A stretch of DNA of 15,427 nucleotides from Opitutaceae bacterium (GTDB taxonomy: Bacteria > Verrucomicrobiota > Verrucomicrobiia > Opitutales > Opitutaceae): positions 1 through 15,427 of the forward strand of contig SXZN01000227.1 of the NCBI GenBank assembly GCA_005787865.1. Direction: 5' to 3'. A model generated the notes under the pieces. That model was not told where the DNA came from, searched no databases, and saw nothing but the letters and a program-made list of their open reading frames with translations. The first letter of the stretch is position 1. Each line of letters opens with the position of its first letter. Below are positions 1 through 7,354 of this stretch, piece by piece. Made by a program: the position numbers and the translations under genes.

Positions 1-36
1 GTTCTCGCTGTGTGCTAAGAATTTGGGCAAAGAATT

Positions 37-77
37 GGCCGGTCGCCTACCCCTAAGCGACCGGCCGTTGCTTTCTT
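37..77 (+). terminator. Probable intrinsic terminator of the gene left of the window
   Basis: A perfect 10-bp inverted repeat, GGCCGGTCGC at 37-46 and GCGACCGGCC at 57-66, encloses a 10-nt loop. It is followed by a short T-rich tail (68-77) that is interrupted by G and C, so it is not a classic U-tract. The position before a new rightward gene fits termination of a gene to the left. The stem is symmetric, so it could also act on the other strand. Confidence 0.5.
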
Positions 78-90
78 AGTTACCCCAAAA

Positions 91-109
91 CTTCCCGCTA
101 GGCGGGGAG
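91..109. repeat. Short GC-rich hairpin
   Basis: Bases 91-98 pair with 102-109 over 8 bp, one of them a G-T wobble, around a 3-nt TAG loop. No T-tract follows. It ends 9 nt before the TTGACTGCG element at 119, so it may belong to the same regulatory or extragenic unit. It could also be a second, weak terminator after the one at 37. Confidence 0.35.
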
Positions 110-118
110 AAGTGATAC

Positions 119-149
119 TTGACTGCGTTACTGATGTTTAGGTTCATAA
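119..149 (+). repeat. TTGACTGCG-N13-GGYTCATAA element, copy 1
   Basis: TTGACTGCG (119-127) is followed by 13 bases and GGTTCATAA (141-149). The same two blocks, with one C/T difference and identical spacing, recur at 15254-15284 in the other large intergenic region. TTGACT resembles a -35 box, but a -10 at TCATAA would need a 19-bp spacer. It could be an unusual promoter, a regulator site or a dispersed extragenic repeat. Confidence 0.4.
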
Positions 150-218
150 ATCCGTCAACTAAAAGATTATAAGTTTTTTAAATCCTGTGCTAACTGTTAT
201 TATATAGTTACTTAATAT

Positions 219-1145
219 ATGTTACAAATGACTACAGGCAGTAATTTTTTTTGCAATAGTAAGGCAAAAGCGGTGTTTAAAATCACGGGAGAGGACGCTT
301 TCTCCTTCTTACAGGGTCAATTCAGCAATGATTTGCGAACGCCCGTGGGCGGGGCGACTTATGGGTTATGGCTTAATCAAAAAGGCAAGGTAGTGGCAGA
401 TAGCGTGTTGCTGAGAATCGCCGAGAATGAATTTTTAGCATTCAGTAACCATTCGCTGGCGAGCGTGATCCAGCAACGCCTGCAGGACTATCTGGTGGCC
501 GATGAGGTTAATTTGAGCGACGAAACTATGGCTTACGATCGCCTGATCATCAGCGGGGCGGGGTGCGGAGCCCTCCTTAAGGATTTCGTTAAGAATGAGC
601 TAAGGGTCGGGCAATTTATTCAGTGGGGAGATTTATTGGTCGTTCCGGGGGGGCCACTACCGTTTGAAAATTACACGGTAATCGGCCCACAGAAATCGCT
701 GGCGAGTTGGCGCGACCAATGGGTCGCTCTTGGGTGGGTCGAGGGGAGTGAGTTGGCGTGGGATTGGGCGCGCATTGCTGCCGGCGTGCCGGCAATCCCC
801 GACGATTTAGGTCCAACTGATTTGCCCCAGGAGGGAGGTTTGGAGGTAGGCGTGATTGCTTACAATAAAGGCTGCTATCTGGGACAGGAAGTTATGGCGC
901 GGTTAAAAAATTTAGGCCAAGTGCGCCGACGATTGCACGTGGTGCGAGGTCGAGGGGCGCCGCCTGAGCGCTTAGCGGTTCTTTATCAAGGCGGGAAAAA
1001 AATAGGGGAGCTGCGCTCAATCGCGCATCATCAAGAAGGCTTCGTTGCCTTGGCCATGCTCGCTTTAATCCATTTAAATTCGCGGGCGGGCTTGGGACTA
1101 ACGCCGACGGGGCCGGAAACGATTTGGCTTGGTGCGCATGAGTGA
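219..1145 (+). CDS. ygfZ: YgfZ/GcvT-like folate-binding protein
   Basis: A 308-residue protein of the YgfZ family, relatives of the aminomethyltransferase GcvT. They bind a folate and support iron-sulfur cluster enzymes, probably by helping assembly or repair, in the cytoplasm. The family signature K-G-C-Y-x-G-Q-E is intact at residues 217-224 with the key cysteine at 219. The N-terminal F-L-Q-G-Q segment (30-34) is also typical, and the C-terminus should form the small beta-barrel. Length matches the family. ATG 219 is the first in-frame ATG. A second ATG at 228 (residue 4) is an equal alternative, and neither has a clear Shine-Dalgarno. The gene overlaps the next one by a few bases, so the two are probably translated together. 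Family assignment is firm; the exact client enzymes are unknown. Confidence 0.88.
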   Translation: MLQMTTGSNFFCNSKAKAVFKITGEDAFSFLQGQFSNDLRTPVGGATYGLWLNQKGKVVADSVLLRIAENEFLAFSNHSLASVIQQRLQDYLVADEVNLSDETMAYDRLIISGAGCGALLKDFVKNELRVGQFIQWGDLLVVPGGPLPFENYTVIGPQKSLASWRDQWVALGWVEGSELAWDWARIAAGVPAIPDDLGPTDLPQEGGLEVGVIAYNKGCYLGQEVMARLKNLGQVRRRLHVVRGRGAPPERLAVLYQGGKKIGELRSIAHHQEGFVALAMLALIHLNSRAGLGLTPTGPETIWLGAHE

Positions 1146-1371
1146 GCTCGCCGCTTTAGCAAAACTTTGCCTCCGTTGGGGCGCTTCGCCGGCTGCCGCC
1201 GAGGCGATGGCGCGGCAATTGTTAAAGCGGGCTGAGCAATTGATGAGCGAACGCGGGTTGTCGCGGGAGCAAGCTTTGGCTTATCTCCTTAATCTTATGG
1301 CGCAGGGGCAAGCGGGCCAAGTATCGGCAGAGTTTCAGCCCCCCGCCGCTGCCCGTCCGCCCTCAGAATAA
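1138..1371 (+). CDS. Small helical protein of unknown function
   Basis: A 77-residue protein if started at ATG 1138; TTG 1129 and GTG 1132 in the same frame are less likely. I do not recognise a family. Residues 1-60 are rich in Ala, Leu, Glu, Arg and Lys and read as three amphipathic helices. Residues 61-77 are a Pro/Ala-rich tail. There is no signal peptide or membrane segment. The start lies inside the end of the ygfZ-like gene (8-nt overlap), which suggests translational coupling and a shared message. Its last 9 bases overlap the 3' end of the oppositely oriented prepilin peptidase gene. It could be a small accessory protein or a lineage-specific orphan. Confidence 0.6.
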   Translation: MSELAALAKLCLRWGASPAAAEAMARQLLKRAEQLMSERGLSREQALAYLLNLMAQGQAGQVSAEFQPPAAARPPSE

Positions 1372-2277
1372 AAAGGCGAGATTATCGAAGTAGGTGTTTA
1401 CCCAGAGATGGGCCCCGAAAAAATAGATGAGTGCCGCCACCCCGAGCATGGGGCCGAACGGCACGTGGACCCCGAGCGTGATTTCCGCCGGTTGCCCAGC
1501 GGCGGACGTGGCGGGTAGGCCGAGGGCGGGGGCTCGGCCTGATATTTTTTTCCACAAATAAGTTCCCGCGAGCCAAACACAACCGAGGAGGGCGCCGCCA
1601 AACAAGCTGAACACCGCGCCTTGCCAGCCAATAAAAGTGCCAAGGGCGCCTAAATATTTTACATCACCAAAGCCCATCGCTTCTTTGCGCAGAATAGCTT
1701 CGGCAAAAAGTGCGATCCATAAAACGAGCGCAGAGCCAATGAACAAACCGAGTATCGCGGAGCGGCCGGCTTGCAGGCTGGCTACCGCCAACAGGGGGTG
1801 GCTGTGGCCATGTAAAGCGGGAACCGCGAGCGATAAAATAAGCCCGGTGGCCGCCCCGCCAATGGTGAAGACGTCGGGAATGATTAAGTGATCGAGATCG
1901 ATAAACCATGCACAGATGACAATCGCACAGAGCACCATACCCACGAGGGCTTTGGCGGGAGAGAACTGGATCCAGCAGGCGAGGAAAAGCGCGGCCGTGA
2001 GCAATTCGATCGCGGGGTAACGGAAGCTAAAAGGCTGGCGGCAGCAGCGGGCGCGGCCGCGCAGCAGGAACCAGCTGAAGACGGGGATGTTATCATACCA
2101 AGCAATTGTCTGACCGCAGCCACAGTGGGAACCGGGTCGCACGATCGATTCGTTCTTGGGCATCCGATAGATGCAGACGTTAAGAAAACTACCGATGCAT
2201 GCACCCAACAGCGTGACGGCGAGCGGAAAAAACCAGGGAAAGAGGTGGGCGATCTCAGTCAAGGCTGACATAATCAT
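1363..2277 (-). CDS. pilD: Type IV prepilin peptidase (PilD/GspO family, A24)
   Basis: A 304-residue inner-membrane aspartic protease that would cleave the leader of type IV prepilins or type II pseudopilins, and usually N-methylates the new N-terminus. Visible features are G-S-F-L-N-V (29-34), the methyltransferase-side loop with W-Y-D-N-I-P-V (60-66) and R-Y-P (86-88), the first catalytic Asp region I-D-L-D-H (126-130) and the second catalytic site G-F-G-D-V-K (202-207, Asp205). About eight hydrophobic segments fit the family. The zinc-binding cysteines are unusual: C-x-C (52, 54) and adjacent C-C (78, 79) instead of two C-x-x-C pairs. The start ATG 2277 overlaps the aroE stop as ATGA; a second ATG at codon 3 is possible. 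No pilin or secretion genes are in the window, so its substrates lie elsewhere. Confidence 0.93.
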   Translation of the reverse strand: MIMSALTEIAHLFPWFFPLAVTLLGACIGSFLNVCIYRMPKNESIVRPGSHCGCGQTIAWYDNIPVFSWFLLRGRARCCRQPFSFRYPAIELLTAALFLACWIQFSPAKALVGMVLCAIVICAWFIDLDHLIIPDVFTIGGAATGLILSLAVPALHGHSHPLLAVASLQAGRSAILGLFIGSALVLWIALFAEAILRKEAMGFGDVKYLGALGTFIGWQGAVFSLFGGALLGCVWLAGTYLWKKISGRAPALGLPATSAAGQPAEITLGVHVPFGPMLGVAALIYFFGAHLWVNTYFDNLAFLF

Positions 2278-3182
2278 TGGGCCGCGCTGAGCGCCGCTTG
2301 CATGGTGGTCGTCGGGACAGCGCCTTGCGTCCAGAGCTCAAGCGCGCGGGCGCCTTGATGGACGAGCATGGCGAGTCCGTTGGTGTGCGCTAGACCCAGC
2401 TCAGCCGCTTGGCGTAAAAGTGCGGTTTGCGGTGGGCGATAGATCATGTCGAACACCGCCGCTGGTCGGGGGATGTTATGCAAGTTGATGGGGGCGGCAT
2501 CGCTGGGGGCCAAGCCCAAGGAAGTGGCGTTAATGACAACAGCGCCGGCGGGTAGAGTGGCGGGCGGGGCGGCTAGATCAAAACCGCGGACAGGGATTAA
2601 TTGATCGGGGCGGACTAACTCAGTGAGTAGTTTGCCTAAAGTTGCGGAGGTGCGATTGCCGATCCAGAGCGAGGCGCAGCCTTGGCGCAAACTTTCGGCG
2701 GCGGCGGCGCGCGCGGCACCGCCTGCGCCAAGCAAAATAATGGGTGCGCCGGTAAGAGTGACGCGCAAATCCTGTTGCAGGGCGGCGGCTAAGCCAAAGC
2801 CGTCCGTGTTGGCCCCGCGCCAGCCAGTGGGTGTGGCGGTGAGCGTGTTAGCTGCTCCGGCTGCGCGGACAAAGTCATCGCTCGATGCAAGCTGATCAAT
2901 GACGAGGGCTTTATGTGGGACGGTTAAATTCAGACCGTAAAATTTTTTCTGATGAAACAAGGTCAAGGCCCGGGGCAACGTTTCCGACGCGATATCAAAT
3001 TTAAAGTAATGCCAATCGTGGAAGCGGGGCTGCGTTTTGGTCAATTGCGCCAAGGCCGCGTTGTGCATGGCGGGGCTGAGGGAGTGCGCGATCGGCCGGC
3101 CGATAACCGCCAGAGCGGTACCCGCGAACGACCATTGTTCCAGATCGGCGAGGGTATGAATAGGCTCAGGGGCGGTGCTCAT
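2274..3182 (-). CDS. aroE: Shikimate dehydrogenase
   Basis: A 302-residue NADP-dependent enzyme that reduces 3-dehydroshikimate to shikimate in aromatic amino acid synthesis. Substrate-site motifs are S-L-S-P-A-M-H-N (34-41), N-L-T-V-P-H-K with catalytic Lys91, and N-T-D-G-F-G with Asp127. The nucleotide-binding fold starts at G-A-G-G-A-A-R (152-158). N-R-T (176-178) fits NADP preference, and N-A-T-S-L-G (218-223) and the C-terminal N-G-L-A-M-L-V-x-Q motif (268-276) are present. ATG 3182 is preferred; the frame can be extended to a TTG at 3197, but those residues look non-native. It lies 47 nt after the SirB1-like gene and overlaps pilD by 4 nt, consistent with one transcript. Confidence 0.95.
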   Translation of the reverse strand: MSTAPEPIHTLADLEQWSFAGTALAVIGRPIAHSLSPAMHNAALAQLTKTQPRFHDWHYFKFDIASETLPRALTLFHQKKFYGLNLTVPHKALVIDQLASSDDFVRAAGAANTLTATPTGWRGANTDGFGLAAALQQDLRVTLTGAPIILLGAGGAARAAAAESLRQGCASLWIGNRTSATLGKLLTELVRPDQLIPVRGFDLAAPPATLPAGAVVINATSLGLAPSDAAPINLHNIPRPAAVFDMIYRPPQTALLRQAAELGLAHTNGLAMLVHQGARALELWTQGAVPTTTMQAALSAAQ

Positions 3183-3229
3183 GGACAAACCCAGCAAAGC
3201 GCACTGACGGGAGGAGAACGAGCCCGATT

Positions 3230-4099
3230 TTACGGCTGCGCTTGGCGCTCGTGGGTCGATTCAAATTCCGCGACAAAGTCAGCGAAGAGGCGGGCGGGCG
3301 CGAGTTGCTCGCTGGCCGCGTAGTGGTGGGCGAGGTTGCGGCAGCAGCGGCAAAGCACCTCGCGCACTGGCGTGGGGGCCAAGTCGGCTAAGGTGGGCTC
3401 GTTGTCATTTAGGCGAGCCAGTAAGAGAACTTCTGGCGCGCTCAAAAAAACACCGGCATGAAAAGGATCGAGAAAAAAGGGCGGAGTTTCTTCGTAGCAA
3501 CCGACAATGAAATGACCGGGTAAGGCGACGGGCTCAAGGGGCAGGCCGATCCGCTCGGCGATGAGCAGGTATACGATGGACAGTGACAGCGGCAGACCTT
3601 TGCGCCGGATGAGCACTTGATCGAGAAAGCTGTTGAGGGGATCGGTATAATGCTCGGTGTTCCCGCGTAAGCCAAATTCTTGCAGCAGCACGTGATTGAG
3701 CACGCGGCATTTTTCGCGGGGAGTGCTGGCGGCGGTGATGAGCTCACGGCAACGCGCGGCGAGCGCATCCAGTTGCGTGCAACACGAACCAACATCGAGG
3801 TCCGCATTAACGGTGCGACTCAAGAGGAGGGCGCCAGTTTCCAGTTCATAATTCAGCGAGCGAATAAATCGGCGAAAATCACCGACTGGATCAGCAGAGT
3901 TCAGCCGACCAAGATAGTGGGCGGCATGGGCCGCGAGCGTTTGGTTGGGCTGGCTGGCGACGGTGCGCAAGAGCTCAACGCTTTCGTCGCCGTGGGCTAA
4001 AAATAATTTTAGCAAGGCCTGTTGCACAACTGGGGAAGGATCATCCAGCAATTGCGGCAGGGCTTCTTTTTGCGAGATCGTGAAGGGCAGCGCTGCCAT
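3230..4099 (-). CDS. SirB1-family transglutaminase-like protein
   Basis: A 289-residue cytoplasmic protein of the SirB1/transglutaminase-like family. Recognisable are R-R-K-G-L-P-L-S-L-S (165-174), the following helix A-E-R-I-G-L-P-L-E-P (181-190) and L-P-G-H-F-I-V (193-199), then F-F-L-D-P-F (208-213). The position that would be the transglutaminase cysteine appears to be Ser (S-L-S), as I recall for this family, so classic transglutaminase activity is doubtful. Residues 1-65 look HEAT-like helical, with D-D-P-S-P-V-V (19-25). The role of the family is poorly known. ATG 4099 is preferred; the frame stays open upstream to 4243, but that would run 80 nt into yggS and gives atypical residues. 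It sits between yggS and aroE in a same-strand run. Confidence 0.85.
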   Translation of the reverse strand: MAALPFTISQKEALPQLLDDPSPVVQQALLKLFLAHGDESVELLRTVASQPNQTLAAHAAHYLGRLNSADPVGDFRRFIRSLNYELETGALLLSRTVNADLDVGSCCTQLDALAARCRELITAASTPREKCRVLNHVLLQEFGLRGNTEHYTDPLNSFLDQVLIRRKGLPLSLSIVYLLIAERIGLPLEPVALPGHFIVGCYEETPPFFLDPFHAGVFLSAPEVLLLARLNDNEPTLADLAPTPVREVLCRCCRNLAHHYAASEQLAPARLFADFVAEFESTHERQAQP

Positions 4100-4163
4100 G
4101 TGAATCAGCCAAGTCGGTGTGCTCCGCGGCGCAATCGGGAAATATTTTAAGTTTTCCCAGGAT

Positions 4164-4859
4164 TTATTCCCGGGGGCCGTACAGGGCGCTGCCGACGCGA
4201 ACCACCGTGCTCCCTTCGGCAATCGCCGATGCGAGATCGCCACTCATGCCCATCGATAGTTCCCTCAGGGGTGTCCCAAAGCGGGTGGCCAGTTCATCGC
4301 GTATGATGCGCAGGTTGGCAAAAGTGCGCCGGGCAATGTCGGCGTCATCAGCCAACGGGGCTACGGTCATGAGTCCGTCGACTTGCAGGTGGGTCTGCGC
4401 CATCGCGCATTCGAGCAGGCGGGGCGCGTCAGCTGGCTCGATGCCAAATTTAGCCGGATCATGCCCGGCATTAATTTGTAATAGCACGGGTAACTTTTTA
4501 CCGAGCTCCCCGGCGGCGCGGTTGAGGGCGGCGAGGAGCTTTTCACTATCAACGCTCTGAATCCGGGCAAAATGAGTCGCGGCTAGCTTGGCTTTATTGG
4601 ATTGCAGGTGGCCAATCAGCTCCCAGCGCAAGGCGGGGGCAACGCCGATAATTTTTTGCATAGCCTCTTGGACTCGATTTTCTCCTACTGCGGTAAGTCC
4701 ATAACGGATAGCGTATTCTGCGGCGGCGACCGGATGGGTTTTAGTCACAGGCAACAAGGTGACCTCGTTCGGCGAGCGTCCCACTGCACGACAACACTCG
4801 GCTATTCGAAGCATGAGAGCGTCTGCTCTTTGGCGGAAGGTATCATATTCGATAAACAT
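4164..4859 (-). CDS. yggS: YggS-type PLP homeostasis protein
   Basis: A 231-residue pyridoxal-phosphate-binding protein of the YggS/PROSC family. The family binds PLP in a single TIM-barrel domain and balances vitamin B6 and amino acid pools without a known catalytic reaction. The PLP lysine is Lys40 in V-T-K-T-H-P. G-E-N-R-V-Q-E-A (59-66), W-E-L-I-G-H-L-Q-S-N-K, L-S-M-G-M-S-G-D and R-V-G-S-A-L-Y-G near the end are all present. Length is normal. The start ATG 4859 faces the LysR gene across a 69-bp divergent region. An AAGAG directly abuts the start but is too close to be a good Shine-Dalgarno. It heads the run yggS, sirB1-like, aroE, pilD, so a promoter for this group probably lies in the divergent region. 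Confidence 0.95.
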   Translation of the reverse strand: MFIEYDTFRQRADALMLRIAECCRAVGRSPNEVTLLPVTKTHPVAAAEYAIRYGLTAVGENRVQEAMQKIIGVAPALRWELIGHLQSNKAKLAATHFARIQSVDSEKLLAALNRAAGELGKKLPVLLQINAGHDPAKFGIEPADAPRLLECAMAQTHLQVDGLMTVAPLADDADIARRTFANLRIIRDELATRFGTPLRELSMGMSGDLASAIAEGSTVVRVGSALYGPRE

Positions 4860-4879
4860 CTCTTGGTATGTCTTTTAGA

Positions 4880-4908
4880 TTGGCCTGCTGATAAGTTATA
4901 TTTATACT
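4880..4908 (+). promoter_or_regulatory. Sigma-70-like promoter of the LysR gene
   Basis: TTGGCC (4880-4885) and TATACT (4903-4908) are separated by exactly 17 bp and match the -35 and -10 consensus at 4/6 and 5/6 positions. A start near 4915 would give a leader of about 14 nt before ATG 4929, with no visible Shine-Dalgarno. The boxes fall within the divergent yggS-LysR region, where a LysR protein commonly binds to repress itself and may affect yggS. Confidence 0.55.
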
Positions 4909-4928
4909 GAGCGTAACAAACCCTTTGT

Positions 4929-5831
4929 ATGCAAATTGAGAATTTTAAAATTTTCGCCGATTTAGTGGAAACCAAGAGTTTCTCCAAGGCGGCCAAGTTG
5001 AATGGCATTACCCAGTCAGCGGTTAGTCAGCAGGCTCGCTCGATGGAGCGCAACTTTAAGACGCTGATGGTTGATCGCAGTCAGAAGCAGTTTAATCTCA
5101 CCCGTGAAGGGCAGCGAATTTATGAGGCCGCCAAGGAAATTCTCCATGGCTATGAGAAGCTGGAGAGCGATTTGCAGGAAATGAAGAAGGTGATTAGTGG
5201 CACGATACGAATTTCCACGATTTACTCGATTGGGCTGCATGAATTGCCGCCTTATATTAAAAAATTCCTGCACGATTTTCCTTCGGTCAATGTGCGGGTG
5301 GAGTATCGGCGGTCTAATCTGGTGTACGAAGATATCTTACATAACTCCGTGGATTTTGGCTTAGTCGCCTTTCCGCAGAAGGTGCGGCAGATTGAGATGC
5401 TGCCCTTCCGCAACGATCGCCTAATTTTAATTGCGCATCCGAATCATCCTTTGGCTAAGGGCGCTAACGTAGAAATGAAGGCGCTGGCGGCGCATAAATT
5501 TATCGGCTTTGATCCGGATATTCCAACGCGGAAGGCGGTCGATCAGATTTTCCGCGATTTCAAATTAGAAATCACGCCCGTGATGGAGTTTGATAATATT
5601 GAGACCGTGAAGCGCGCCGTGGAGATCGATCATGGCGTGGCAATTGTGCCGCAAGCGACCGTCTTGCAAGAAGTCCGGCAGGGTACGCTCGTGACTATTG
5701 CCTTCAAGGGGCGGGAATTCACTCGGCCGCTCGCTATTTTGCATCGCAAAGGTCGGGTGCTGACTCCCGCCATGAAAAAATTTATTGAGATTCTCGGCGC
5801 GGAACCCACCGAGGTGACCGCTAAAATCTAA
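4929..5831 (+). CDS. LysR-family transcriptional regulator (CysL-like type)
   Basis: A 300-residue DNA-binding regulator. Residues 1-60 form the winged helix-turn-helix typical of the family, with F-A-D-L-V-E-T-K-S-F-S-K-A-A (9-22) and the recognition region T-Q-S-A-V-S-Q-Q (28-35). A linker helix follows at about 60-90. Residues 90-290 form the two-lobed effector-binding domain, beginning G-T-I-R-I-S-T. Sequence style resembles the CysL/CbbR-like branch, but the ligand cannot be named. It is divergent from yggS and precedes a TlpA-like thioredoxin (62 nt) and an EamA permease on the same strand, so these or the divergent genes are candidate targets. ATG 4929 fits the promoter seen just upstream. 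Confidence 0.92.
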   Translation: MQIENFKIFADLVETKSFSKAAKLNGITQSAVSQQARSMERNFKTLMVDRSQKQFNLTREGQRIYEAAKEILHGYEKLESDLQEMKKVISGTIRISTIYSIGLHELPPYIKKFLHDFPSVNVRVEYRRSNLVYEDILHNSVDFGLVAFPQKVRQIEMLPFRNDRLILIAHPNHPLAKGANVEMKALAAHKFIGFDPDIPTRKAVDQIFRDFKLEITPVMEFDNIETVKRAVEIDHGVAIVPQATVLQEVRQGTLVTIAFKGREFTRPLAILHRKGRVLTPAMKKFIEILGAEPTEVTAKI

Positions 5832-5893
5832 TCCGGGATGCTTGCCGCTGCGCGTGGCTGGCGATGGAGGGCTGATGGTCGCAGATTTTTATT

Positions 5894-6418
5894 ATGCATC
5901 TTTTTATTCGTTGGATCGTTGGGGTTCATGGGCTGGGTCTCATTCTAGGCGGCCTGTTGAGCGGCGCGGTGTTGCTGGCTGCGCCGGACACCGGATCGAG
6001 CACCGCCTTACCAGCGCCGACGTGGCAACTCCCTGACCTAGCGGGTCAGACCGTCGGCTCTGAGCAATTTAAGGGCAAGGTCGTCGTGGTCGATTTTTGG
6101 GCGACGTGGTGCCCGCCATGTGTGGCTGAAATCCCTGGCTATATTGCCCTCCAAAAAAAATATGCCGCGCAAGGCTTGGTAATTATCGGCATTTCAATGG
6201 ATCGTCGTGGACCAGCGGCCGTCGAGCAATTTGCGGCCGCGCGTGGTATAAATTATACGATTGTGATGGGAGACGACGCTAGCGCGGAGGCCTTCGGTGG
6301 CATTGAGGCTCTGCCGACGACATTTTTGATTAACCGCCAAGGCGTGATTGTGCACCGGAAAATCGGGGCAGTTGCGACGGAGGAGTATGAAAAACTGGTG
6401 CAGCAAGCGCTGCGGTGA
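5894..6418 (+). CDS. TlpA/ResA-like thioredoxin, membrane-anchored or exported
   Basis: A 174-residue thiol-disulfide oxidoreductase. A hydrophobic N-terminus (about 5-30) would export or anchor it, placing the domain on the periplasmic side. The active site W-C-P-P-C is at 72-76 within D-F-W-A-T-W-C-P-P-C, and the cis-proline segment L-P-T-T (140-143) is present. The fold continues through F-L-I-N-R-Q-G to the C-terminal helix. Such proteins reduce disulfides, often for cytochrome c maturation, but no cytochrome genes are nearby. The start is ATG 5894, since an in-frame TGA at 5873 closes the frame upstream. No convincing Shine-Dalgarno serves this ATG. It follows the LysR gene by 62 nt and precedes the permease gene by 45 nt. 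Confidence 0.9.
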   Translation: MHLFIRWIVGVHGLGLILGGLLSGAVLLAAPDTGSSTALPAPTWQLPDLAGQTVGSEQFKGKVVVVDFWATWCPPCVAEIPGYIALQKKYAAQGLVIIGISMDRRGPAAVEQFAAARGINYTIVMGDDASAEAFGGIEALPTTFLINRQGVIVHRKIGAVATEEYEKLVQQALR

Positions 6419-6463
6419 GGGCCCGTTAAGGCTGGGTGCCGGCGCCGTGGGCCAATCGGGGTC

Positions 6464-7354
6464 ATGATAATGAAATTCCAAATTAGCCTTTTGCTGCCTT
6501 TGGCTTGTGCGCTGCTTTATGTGGTGGCCGCTCTGACCGTGAAGCGCGCCGCGGCCTTAGGCGCAGGCATCTGGCGCACGGGATTTTTATCAAACTGGGC
6601 CGTCGCGCTATTTTTCCTGCCGCTGTTGTGGGGGGCTTCGGCGGCCCATCAACCGAGCCTCGATTATTGGCAACCGGCCGTGACCGCGTTACTTTTTTTT
6701 GCGGGCCAAGCGTTCACTTTTTGGGCCTTAAGCCACGGTGATGTTTCGGTGGTGACCCCAGTCATGGGCACCAAAGTAATTTTGGTCGCGCTGTTCAGCA
6801 GCTTACTTCGCGTGGGGGTGGTCCCATGGCAATGGTGGGTTGGGGCCGGCTTGAGCACGGCAGCGATCATGCTGCTGCACCGAGGTAGCGGGGCGAACCG
6901 ACCGCGGGTTGGGCAGACGGTGTTACTCGCTTTTTGCAGTGCGACCGCTTTTGGGCTGGGGGATGTGTTGGTACAAAAATGGCTACCGCATTGGGGGGCG
7001 CGGCAGTTTTTCCCACCGATGTTCGCGGGGGTTGGTTTATTGTCCTTCGGCTTCATGCCTTTTTTCAAAGCGCCCCTGCGGGCGATGAATGCAGCCATGT
7101 GGCGCTGGGTCGGCGCAGCGGCGCTCCTCTTGGCCTTGAATAATGCCGGCGTCCTTTGGTCTATCGGCCTGGTCGGCAGCGCGACGGCCGTAAACATAGT
7201 CTACAGTTTGCGCGGACTATTCAGCGTGCTGCTCGTATGGGGGATTGGGCACTGGTTTATGAGTGCGGAACAGCATCTCGAGCCGGGCGTCTTGCGCGCT
7301 CGACTGCTCGGGGCCGGCCTCATGATCGCGGCGATCGGGCTGGTTTTAATTTAA
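6464..7354 (+). CDS. EamA/DMT-family permease
   Basis: A 296-residue inner-membrane protein with about ten hydrophobic segments arranged as two EamA repeats, typical of the drug/metabolite transporter superfamily. The N-terminal repeat includes F-F-A-G-Q-A-F-T-F-W-A-L-S-H-G-D-V-S (78-95), where a transport helix follows alternating small and polar residues. The second contains V-N-I-V-Y-S-L-R-G-L-F-S-V-L (about 243-256). Members export amino acids, metabolites or sugars; the substrate cannot be read here. The ATGs at 6464 and 6470 are both possible; a GGGG at 6457-6460 is better spaced for the second. The last 9 bases overlap the 3' end of the convergent TPR gene, leaving no room for a separate terminator. 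Confidence 0.88.
   Translation: MIMKFQISLLLPLACALLYVVAALTVKRAAALGAGIWRTGFLSNWAVALFFLPLLWGASAAHQPSLDYWQPAVTALLFFAGQAFTFWALSHGDVSVVTPVMGTKVILVALFSSLLRVGVVPWQWWVGAGLSTAAIMLLHRGSGANRPRVGQTVLLAFCSATAFGLGDVLVQKWLPHWGARQFFPPMFAGVGLLSFGFMPFFKAPLRAMNAAMWRWVGAAALLLALNNAGVLWSIGLVGSATAVNIVYSLRGLFSVLLVWGIGHWFMSAEQHLEPGVLRARLLGAGLMIAAIGLVLI

Larger units (their letters stand above)
1..218. other. Non-coding region upstream of the ygfZ-like gene
   Basis: No gene is visible here. The segment holds a terminator-like hairpin (37-66), a short hairpin (91-109), a TTGACTGCG-N13-GGTTCATAA element (119-149), and an AT-rich stretch (about 150-218) that must contain the start signals of the following gene. Within the AT-rich part TATTAT (198-203) and TATATA (201-206) are -10-like, but no good -35 lies at the right distance. 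The region probably separates an upstream transcription unit, outside the window, from the rightward genes starting at 219. Confidence 0.6.

Noticed and set aside
4137..4158. Inverted repeat GGGAAA / TTTCCC between yggS and the SirB1-like gene
   Set aside because: Only 6 bp with a 10-nt AT-rich loop and no T-run on the minus strand; too weak to call a terminator.
4100..4243. Upstream extension of the SirB1-like protein
   Set aside because: It overlaps yggS by 80 nt and its residues do not look like the family; ATG 4099 gives a normal N-terminus.
5842..6036. Open frame overlapping the start of the TlpA-like gene, with GGAGGG (5866-5871) three bases before an ATG at 5875
   Set aside because: The Shine-Dalgarno-like match is the best in the area, but the frame is short, out of frame with a clear thioredoxin, and its residues look like a shadow translation. 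The match may be chance.
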